A stretch of 64,000 bases of DNA from NCBI GenBank assembly GCA_029449235.1, contig JANATG010000008.1, forward strand, positions 2,108,001 to 2,172,000, given 5' to 3'. Both the position numbers and the translations under genes were made by a program. The notes under the pieces were generated by a model. It was not told the DNA's origin and made no database searches. It saw only the letters and a list, made by a program, of their open reading frames with translations. Positions 56,780 through 64,000 of the stretch are shown in pieces (positions within the stretch are counted from its first letter, which is position 1; each line of letters begins with the position of its first letter). The stretch comes from Linnemannia schmuckeri (taxonomy: Eukaryota; Mortierellomycota; Mortierellomycetes; Mortierellales; Mortierellaceae).

Positions 56780-56875
56780 GACGAAGGATATGCTTTGGCT
56801 TGAGAGGGAGAGGCTTGAAGGGGAAGAGGGATTGCTTTGGTTGGCTTGTTTGTTGGTTGGTTGTTGCGATGAAGA

Positions 56876-57393
56876 ATTAAAAAAAAATGGAAGACCATGC
56901 TGCTTTTATAGAGAGTTGAGCATGGGCCAAGAGGCATTAGTCGCAAAGCATAACCAAGTTGACCACAAGGTCAAGTCTCAGCGCTCTTCACCCACAGAGT
57001 TCATTTCCTGGCATTCCAGGAACTCACCATCTCGTTTTTCCCCTTTCTCCGCCTTTTTGTCATATCGCATGAAATCCTTATTTGTCAACAACGTCCGCTT
57101 TCCCCTAGGGGATGTAAACAAACCATCGTCATTGCTGACTGACGGAAGGGATAAAAATATGAGCAGCGAGAAATGCATCGAATGGATGGAAACATAAATT
57201 CCCTCGAGTCATTCACAGGGGCAATTGAGCGGACATTGTTTTCTTTCTTGACCTCCGCTTGTAATGGAAGACAAAGAAATGGCCCATGCTCGGCAACTCG
57301 GCATTCGACTTTTAGGTCATCTTCGCCAGGATTGGGCATCCAGAAGAAAAGGGACAAAGTATAAAAGCAATAGGGTCTCCATTCTCTTTCTTC
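56876..57393. promoter_or_regulatory. 518-bp palindrome spacer: bidirectional promoter of the innermost gene pair
   Basis: The spacer separates the two innermost genes, which are transcribed outward. Each edge carries a TATA box (56910-56903 minus, 57360-57367 plus) in a similar setting: TATAAAAGCA followed by GGTCT(T)CCATT on both sides. A TGGCCCATGCTC block lies upstream on both sides (about 56929-56940 minus, 57280-57291 plus). So the two halves look like diverged copies of one promoter, while the arms have stayed identical. Confidence 0.7.
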
Positions 57394-57489
57394 TCTTCAT
57401 CGCAACAACCAACCAACAAACAAGCCAACCAAAGCAATCCCTCTTCCCCTTCAAGCCTCTCCCTCTCAAGCCAAAGCATATCCTTCGTC

Positions 57490-57681
57490 ATGTCTCTCTT
57501 CAAGTCCACCAAGAACCAGTCCGCCTCTGCTGCTGCCTCTCCTGCTCAGACCCCTCGTCCCTCAGTCGATGCCCAGCGCCCTGCCGCTCAGACCATCAAG
57601 AAGATGACTACCGAGCAAGCTCTTGACTCTGTCCTGCACAAGGCTGTCCAGACCATGCCATCTATCTCTACCGTCATGTAA
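57490..57681 (+). CDS. Small MSLFKS-family protein, gene 5 (right copy)
   Basis: Protein identical to 56588-56779. The arm begins 96 bp before the ATG, so the TATA box (57360) and upstream sequence differ from the left copy. A TGGCCCATGCTCGGC block is at about 57280. Confidence 0.82.
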   Translation: MSLFKSTKNQSASAAASPAQTPRPSVDAQRPAAQTIKKMTTEQALDSVLHKAVQTMPSISTVM

Positions 57682-58891
57682 CCGTCCGACGGTACACATC
57701 CCTCGGTTCCATCTTCAAGCATTCATAGCCTCCTCAGGCGTGTAACACCATATTTCATATCACTATTCCCCTGTACATCACAATAATAAAAGATCACTAA
57801 TAATACTATATCCTTTGGCTGGAATGATGAGTTTGATAAACAGTCAACGATATTGTTTCGTGTTGACCGTTCTACGAACGCGTTCCAATGAATCATACGT
57901 CTTCGACTGATGGTACCTGAATCATCGTTCTCATATGAAAAAAGTAGCGCCACCTGTGGCCTGTGAACCTCAAAGCACTGTCGTCCCTCTCGTCACCCTC
58001 GGCATTCTTGGCATGTTTTATTTTTGCTCGATTATACCAGCCTATCAATTCTTCGTTTCCTATTAAACTCATATCTTTTTCGCATCGCATTTCTTACCAA
58101 CTCTGACATTCACCCCATGTCAACCTCATTCGCTTTGCCATTAGAATGTCTCCAGTTGACTATTCTCCCTTTTTTACATGAGGGTGACAGCACAACTCTC
58201 ACCTCAGTGATGAGGGAGATAGGGATGGCGAGCCTTAGAGGTCCAGCCCCGCGTACATTTATCTCCCAGAGTTAAAGACGTTTTGTTTAGAAGGCCATTG
58301 GACTCTTCCCGTTCCAATCTTGATGGTCTTGTTTCCCAAGGTCTCTCCAAACGTCGAGACATTATACACGAGTGGCTGCGAAGGCTTTACTCCAGCCGAA
58401 GGGGTTAACACAACTTCAAATCGTCTTCATACCCTGAAGGGTGCCACCATGAGCACGAGCACATCGGACTGAGCTAGTTAGGGCAGAGTTGACAACAGGA
58501 GCCTCCCCGAAGTTCTTTGCTCTAATCGACAGACCTGAGGAGCGCACTCTAAACACCTCTGCAAAGCACTTCTTCCATAAATAAAAGGTAAGCATTTCAG
58601 CTTGACGTTGTATTTTCATGAAATTTCATAAATTTTCACTTAAGGTCTCCTTTGAAAGTGCGCTGAAGAAAACGCGTTTGGTCATATGTTGACATAAATT
58701 ATATCAAGGATTACAATGTATGATTCGCAACAAAACGTGAATGTGAATAATGCTTAGATGCTTTTATTGCGAGATGGTACATTATTGCGAGTATGGTACA
58801 ATGTGTGTGTATGAGTATTAGGTGATGTACAAGCCTGCGAAGGCCAAAGAGAGAGAGAAAATGAAGCGAAATGGCTGTTAGGGTAGTATGT
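57682..58891. other. Convergent spacer between genes 5 and 4 (right arm)
   Basis: Mirror of 55378-56587; no gene is supported. Confidence 0.45.
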
Positions 58892-59077
58892 CTACATAAG
58901 ACCAAAATTGGCGGGCATAGTCTGCACCGACTTGCGGAGGGCGAGCTCGAGGGCCTGGTCGCGGGTCATCTTAGGGGCTTGAGCCGGGCGCTGGGTGTCG
59001 ACAGAGGGACGGGGAGTCTGAGCTGGGGTCGACGCAGCGGACGAGGTCTTGTTCTTGTTGGACTTGAAGAGAGACAT
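58892..59077 (-). CDS. Small MSLFKS-family protein, gene 4 (right copy)
   Basis: Identical to 55192-55377, including promoter and 3' region, so transcripts of the two copies cannot be told apart. Confidence 0.82.
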   Translation of the reverse strand: MSLFKSNKNKTSSAASTPAQTPRPSVDTQRPAQAPKMTRDQALELALRKSVQTMPANFGLM

Positions 59078-60078
59078 AGTAGTAGACGTGTATTCGCTTG
59101 ATTAGGTGGGTCTTGAGTGGGGGTGCTTGGAGCTAGTCTTGGTTGCTGTTTTGTTGGTTGTGGGTAAAGATTGAAAACAAGAGGGAAATGAATGACTCTT
59201 TATATGTCTTTCCTAGCAGCCATCTTTCTACTTTGTATGGATCCCTCAGTGACTTCACCTGCCTAGGCACAATTGATATTGCAGCCAAGAATGACTAAGT
59301 CCCTCTCCTTCTCCTTCACTCCCGCAGTTTTAAGTTCCCCATATCCGCGGTTTGAGTTCCCTATACCCGCAGCACACTTTAAATGAAAGAAGAAAAATAA
59401 TCACCGCGCCTCTTTTGGCACGGTTGTTCATTTCCTCTCTTGGCAATTCTTGGAGACAACAAAAAGCAGACTGTGCCAAGGTTACACTCCGCCTGCTGCC
59501 CTTTTTGATCCACTGCTCCTGTCCACTCTCTCGCCCCTCTCATTGCACTCAATACAGTCCATATTTGTACCTGTCCCACCTCTCTCTTCGGTCATGTCAA
59601 CAAATCGTCATCAAGGTTGGTTGCAAAAATATGAGCGTCGAAATTCTTTTCTTCTGTGCGGAGACAAAAGCAAAAGGAAGAACGACGAGAAAAGCAAACA
59701 TGCCTAATTCGAGAGCGCAAGAAGGTGATACTCCGCCCTTTGCCATAGAAACGAACGGAATGGTCCATGCTCGTCTCTCCTCGGCAAGGCTCGGCAGTCG
59801 GCAGTCGGCAGTCGGCAGTCGATTTTTGAGTTGACGTCTCGTTCAAATTCGCCGTTGCCAAGTTAGGAGAAGGTCAAAGACAAAAATGTAAGGAACGCAA
59901 AATCGTATAAAAGCAAACGACATCCCTTCCCTCTTTTTATCCCTCACCACAACCAACACAACACAACAGCAGCTCAAGCTACCCAAGCAACCAACCGTCA
60001 AGAAACTCTCCCTCAAGTCTCTCCTTTACAGGCTCTCCCTCAAGTCTCTCCCTTACAGGCCAACACATACAACCAGCC
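59078..60078. promoter_or_regulatory. Bidirectional promoter of genes 4 and 3 (right arm)
   Basis: Mirror of 54191-55191; TATA boxes at 59204-59199 (minus) and 59906-59912 (plus), CTGCCGA/GGCAGTC tandem at about 59791-59819. Confidence 0.55.
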
Positions 60079-60258
60079 ATGTCTCTCTTCAAGTCCAACA
60101 AGAACAAGACCGCCTCTGCCGCCACCACTCCAGCTCAGACCCCTCGTGCCTCCCTCAACGAGCAGCGTCCCGAGACCAAGATGACCCAAGAGCAGGCCGT
60201 CAAGATGGCGATGAAGAAGACCGTCCAGGCCAACATGATCAATTTCAACCTTGTGTGA
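60079..60258 (+). CDS. Small MSLFKS-family protein, gene 3 (right copy)
   Basis: Identical to 54011-54190 with the same promoter; TATAAAA at 59906, 173 bp before the ATG. Confidence 0.82.
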   Translation: MSLFKSNKNKTASAATTPAQTPRASLNEQRPETKMTQEQAVKMAMKKTVQANMINFNLV

Positions 60259-60487
60259 AGCGACAGCAGCATTTTCGTCGATGGTCGCCCTCAAGGCCTT
60301 TCATACCCCTACACTGCATATCTTCATTACATCCAACCCTGCATTTCAATCCTGTAATATAAAATAAATACCTGTATCCTTTTCTACTACATCTTCTTGT
60401 TTTCTCTCCCTTGATGTCTATTGTACGGAAGTGTGAGATCGCGGAATAAAGTAAAGCGCACAGTGTACAGTTCAGGAAAACAAAAAG

Positions 60488-60521
<34 letters not shown>

Positions 60522-60840
60522 GACCACTCTGATTGACCAAACTAACATTGATCAACCAGTCTCATCAACACGCCAACTAACTTCACTTCTGTTCCTGAAT
60601 TTCCTCTTCTACAAGAATTGGTCGTGTGTTGTGAAGAGGCAAGGTGAGTGAGCGAGTGAACGAACGTAGCTTGTCACTCCCCTTCACTTTCCTCGGCATG
60701 GCATACAGCATTCACAAACAAGAAAGATGTAGAGTATTATGCAAATGGGTGTTTATTAGAGATGCCAGTGAGTGGTATTGTACAGTGAAGGGTGAATGGA
60801 TGCTATGCAGGTGTATATGTGATGGTGGGTTGTCTCTGAT
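60259..60840. other. Convergent spacer between genes 3 and 2 (right arm)
   Basis: Mirror of 53429-54010, with AATAAA and a run of 33 A at 60488-60520. Confidence 0.5.
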
Positions 60841-61029
60841 CTACAGAAGGCTAAAGTGGTGAGGCAACTTTTGTTGAGAGTTGTGCATGGCCAGACGGAC
60901 AGCCTGCTCACGAGTCATCGAGTTCCCTTGGACAACAGGACGCTGTGCATCGATCGAGGTGCGGGGGGACTGGGCTGGTGTCGAGGCAGCAGAGGCAGAC
61001 TTGTTCTTGTTGGACTTGAAGAGGGACAT
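60841..61029 (-). CDS. Small MSLFKS-family protein, gene 2 (right copy)
   Basis: Identical to 53240-53428 with identical promoter. Confidence 0.82.
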   Translation of the reverse strand: MSLFKSNKNKSASAASTPAQSPRTSIDAQRPVVQGNSMTREQAVRLAMHNSQQKLPHHFSLL

Positions 61030-61829
61030 GGTTGTGTTTGGCTTGTGAAGAGTGGTTGGTCTTGAAGGGGAAGAGATGGAGCCTTGGGTAGCTTTGGGTA
61101 GCTTTGGGTAGCTTGGTTTTGCTTGGTTGGGTATGGATGTTTGTGGTGAAATGAAGAAAAAGAGGGAGGGGATCAAAAGGCTTTATATACTTCTTTGTCA
61201 TGACCTCAATTGCTTTCTAATCGGGTGTCATATCGCCGAGCATGGACCATTCTGGTTGCTTCTTTGTGTCATTGCCATCATCTTTTCGAGCGGAGTCAGG
61301 GATCAAAATTAGAGTCATGGGCCGTTGTTATGTGGCAAGAAGGCCAGCAAAGTGCTCACCAAGTATGACGCTGATTGTTTTTTTTTTGTTCCTGAGGCAT
61401 TTTGACTGTTGACCGACGGCAAATAAAGATTTTTTTCTGCGCGGCGGATGGGAAGAAGGAGCGGAGTAGAGCAGATGAAAACCCAGGTTTGCCAAGAGAG
61501 GAAATGAACCGTGCAGCAAACAAGACTTACAAAGTTCTTCCATCCTTGACAATGCTGATGATGCTCCGAATTGCTCCTTGGCTGTGACACTACGACTTGT
61601 ATAAATATGTCCTCGCTCTCCACTTTTTTCATTCCTCACTCAACAGCAACAGCAACAGCAACAACAGCAACAACAACAACAACAACAACAGCAACAACAA
61701 CAACAACAACAGCAACAACAACAACAACAACAACAACCGCAAGTAACATAAATCAACATCAAGCAACTCTCCCTCCCTCAAGTCCTCCAACCAACCCAAC
61801 CAACAACAACAACAACAACAACAACAGCC
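61030..61829. promoter_or_regulatory. Bidirectional promoter of genes 2 and 1 (right arm)
   Basis: Mirror of 52440-53239; TATA boxes at 61189-61182 (minus) and 61600-61607 (plus), CAA/CAG repeat at 61642-61737 in the gene 1 leader. Confidence 0.55.
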
Positions 61830-62015
61830 ATGTCTCTCTTCAAGTCTAACAAGAACCAGTCTGCCTCGGTTAACACCTCCCCAGCTCAGACTCCGCGCTC
61901 CTCGGTCGATGCACAGCGTTCCGCTCAAGCCAACAAGATGACCCGCGATCAGGCGCTAGAGCAGGCCCTCCGCAAGTCTGCACAGACCATGCCTCCCAAC
62001 TTCATCCTTATGTAA
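61830..62015 (+). CDS. Small MSLFKS-family protein, gene 1 (right copy)
   Basis: Protein identical to 52254-52439. The palindrome edge is 72 bp after the stop, so its 3' end (AATAAA at about 62120) comes from unique flank and differs from the left copy. Confidence 0.82.
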   Translation: MSLFKSNKNQSASVNTSPAQTPRSSVDAQRSAQANKMTRDQALEQALRKSAQTMPPNFILM

Positions 62016-62087
62016 ACGGCGTCCTCCATGGCTTTCTCTCCTCTCTTCAAGTGGTCGCCTTCAATAGACTTGTATCATCACATCCCA

Positions 62088-63120
62088 CATTTGCACCTTT
62101 TTTTTATCTGTAACATAAAATAAATATTCATATCCTACAGTACCCATCTGCCCCCTTAAATGGAACGGCACATGAATGACAAAACAAACGATCCCTAGAG
62201 TGCAGCCAACCCATCTGTCAGGTAGACGTTGGATGGATAGATGGACTAAACAGAAAAATGCTGAAAGTGATTGGGAATGCTATATTGTCCTAGAATAAAC
62301 GAAGATGAGCCAACAAACTGTGCGCTTCTGAAAATTCTGTGTGGGGCAAGCATCTTTCTCCACTCTTTTTAATCCATTGAGGACCTAATTTTGGTAATCA
62401 CTTTTTTTTTTTGCGACAAGCTCTTATCCTCCCTTCTTCGTTCTCCATATGCTCATCCTGTACATACACATATGATGCAGGCTTTCTCATTCCCACTTTC
62501 CTTATTGAGCCGTTCAACTTTGTGTACATGTACCACACCGGCGGCGAATCGGGGTTTCGTAATACGTGCGCGATCCAACACCAACAGGAGTTGGGATGGG
62601 TCAAGACACCTACAAGATAACAGGGACCTAGACACGCACTCTGAACTCAAAAAAGAGAACAAAAAAGTGTAGGGTTGACATAAGGACAAGATGGAATAAG
62701 GATTTTGGGAGATCCTCTTTCCCCTTCCCAACGTGTTCATCATCTCTACTTCCTTTATTGACCCTCATGCACACACGCATACACGCACAGCGACAGAGAG
62801 AGAGAGAGAAGAAAGAGAGAGAGAGGGAGAGTGCACGCGCGCCAATAACTGTCGGAATGATCCCAGACGATGACGGTGCTAACGAAGAGAGCTTTTCATG
62901 AAAGGTGTGGGAGTTCGCACATTTTGAGATATATTCTTGTCGCTTTAATTGCTTGTTACTGGCTTGCTTGTATTCCCGCATATTCTTATATTAAAGCATT
63001 TCTACTCTTGGTAATGTTGCTATTTTTTTTTCTTTTCTTTCTTTCGTTCTCCACATACCCTCATCTTGATCGTCGCCATTTCCCCACACTCAATCGCCCA
63101 AAAAAAATAAAAAAATAACA
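62088..63120. other. Right flank of the palindrome and lipase promoter
   Basis: 3' UTR end of gene 1 (AATAAA about 62120), then unique sequence with an AG-rich microsatellite (62795-62830). No gene is supported before the lipase. Confidence 0.4.
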
Positions 63121-64000
63121 ATGCATGCCAGCTCGCTGCTCCTAGCTACTATCCTTTTAACCCTGCTCTCATGCGCCAAAGCAGCACCTGCTTCCATCCC
63201 AACCCCCGATACTCCAGACAACGGTGTTGATAACACCAACACCGCTCAGCAACCTGCATCTGCGCTGCCTTCAGACCTGGCTCTGAATGTCGAGGCAGCA
63301 TTTGACTCTGTCACAGACATCTTCCAATCCCTCGACAATGGCATCTCCTCCCCCGAATCCGATCAGATAGATTGGACCTGCAAGCTGACAGAGCAGCATC
63401 CAAACCCAATCATCATGCTTCATGGACTTATTTCACCCGCCTTCAAGAGGTAAGGGTACGAACGACTATTTTTTTTGGAGTAAGGGTGAAGTTGAGCTTG
63501 ACATACCTGAAGAAAAAAAGAAATTAACTACAGATATTCCTTGTGTTCAACAACTCATGATGGACATACAAGCTGGAGGGTTATGGCCAAACGCCTCTCA
63601 GAAGCCGGATACTGTGTCTACAAGGTACATCAAAAATGCTATTTCCATCCAGCGGACCTGAGCACTCACAGAAAAAACACTACCTGTTTAACTCTAACGC
63701 TCGATATTTTTTCATACTTGTTAGCTCAAGTACGGAATGATCCCAGGTATCGAGACCATGGGCGGCCTGTCTGATATCCGCGAGTCCGCAAAAGAACTCG
63801 ACGCCTTCATCACAAAAGTTCTCTCTTCTTCCCCTTCCGCCCAAAAAGTCGACCTCATCGGCCACTCTGAAGGCACAGTCGTCGCCCGCTACTACCTCAA
63901 ATTCCTCGACCGTCAAGGTCAACCACAGACACAGCAACAGCAGAAGAAAAAGGCCCTCCAAAAGAGAGAAGGACGCGTCCGTTCGCTGGTGAGCATCGCA
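63121..64000 (+). CDS. Secreted alpha/beta-hydrolase, class 2-type lipase (partial, 3' end outside)
   Basis: Three exons visible: 63121-63449, 63534-63624 and 63725 to beyond 64000 (introns GTAAGG...ACAG and GTACAT...TTAG, frames continuous). Signal peptide (residues 1-21, cleavage at AKAAP). Linker, then PIIMLHGL, the oxyanion-hole HG motif; GYCVYKLKYG; GLSDIRESAKELDAF; and VDLIGHSEGTVVARYYLKF with the nucleophile Ser in GHSEG. Layout follows the secreted class 2 lipases first known from bacteria (GHSQG), with Glu here in the fourth place. The catalytic Asp and His lie outside the window. Likely an extracellular esterase or lipase. Confidence 0.85.

Larger units (their letters stand above)
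52182..56875 (+). repeat. Left arm (4694 bp) of a large palindrome
   Basis: Every checked position x pairs with 114269-x in the right arm. The sum is the same for all five gene starts, for the homopolymers and for the arm ends, so there is no net indel in 4.7 kb, and all open frames are identical in both arms. The match breaks at 52181 (T versus C) and after 56875. It contains five small genes in alternating orientation. Confidence 0.93.
57394..62087 (-). repeat. Right arm (4694 bp) of the palindrome
   Basis: Reverse complement of 52182-56875. The flanking sequences 62088 onward and the spacer are unrelated to those of the left arm, which fixes the borders to the base. Confidence 0.93.

Noticed and set aside
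52182..62087. The palindrome as a missed-adapter or assembly foldback artefact
   Set aside because: A simple foldback would have no unique centre. Here a 518-bp spacer with two different promoters and unrelated outer flanks separate the arms. Not excluded without reads.

Overview
The window looks like nuclear DNA of an early-diverging fungus. Protein-coding genes have many short GT-AG introns with CTAAT/CTGAT-like branch sites. The gene set (eIF2-gamma, a Def1-like CUE protein, a protein O-mannosyltransferase, a CBM18 chitin-binding protein, a membrane GH9 cellulase) is fungal. A mitochondrial methylmalonyl-CoA epimerase and the low-complexity, CA/CT-rich leaders suggest a Mortierella-like lineage; this placement is inference, since no search was possible.

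1-15.5 kb is a transposon nest. A LINE (RT, long Ser/Pro and coiled region, RNase H, poly(A) tail), whose 5' part lies outside the window, is split by a minus-strand Ty3/gypsy chromovirus (element A, 938-11424). Element A is itself split near its gag-pol junction by a plus-strand copy of the same family (element B, 4869-10109). Both insertions have 5-bp target duplications (AAAGA and AGGGG). All four 98-bp LTRs are identical by eye and the two elements have the same length (5241 bp). A GGGAAAT heptamer lies in the gag-pol overlap in the frame expected for -1 frameshifting.

15.5-20.1 kb is a pair of about 430-bp inverted repeats around a C2H2 zinc-finger gene whose 5' half has an uncertain exon structure. 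20.1-24.7 kb has no gene I can support. 24.7-50 kb holds eight ordinary genes or gene remnants of normal fungal type: bHLH factor (+), CBM18 protein (-), GH9 (+), eIF2-gamma (-), Def1-like (+), methylmalonyl-CoA epimerase (+), PMT (-), with long T/C-rich intergenic stretches between them.

52182-62087 is the most unusual region. It is an apparently perfect palindrome with two 4694-bp arms around a 518-bp spacer. Each arm holds five tiny intronless genes in alternating orientation, so ten genes in all, encoding 59-63 aa proteins of one family (MSLFKS start, a central TP-rich block, an MTxxQA C-terminal block). Each has its own TATA box. A decayed relative lies just outside the left arm (51.39-51.57 kb). 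The function of the family is unknown to me.

The right edge (63121-64000) carries the first three exons of a secreted class 2-type lipase. Gene structures were built by hand from splice signals and reading-frame continuity; no transcript evidence was available.
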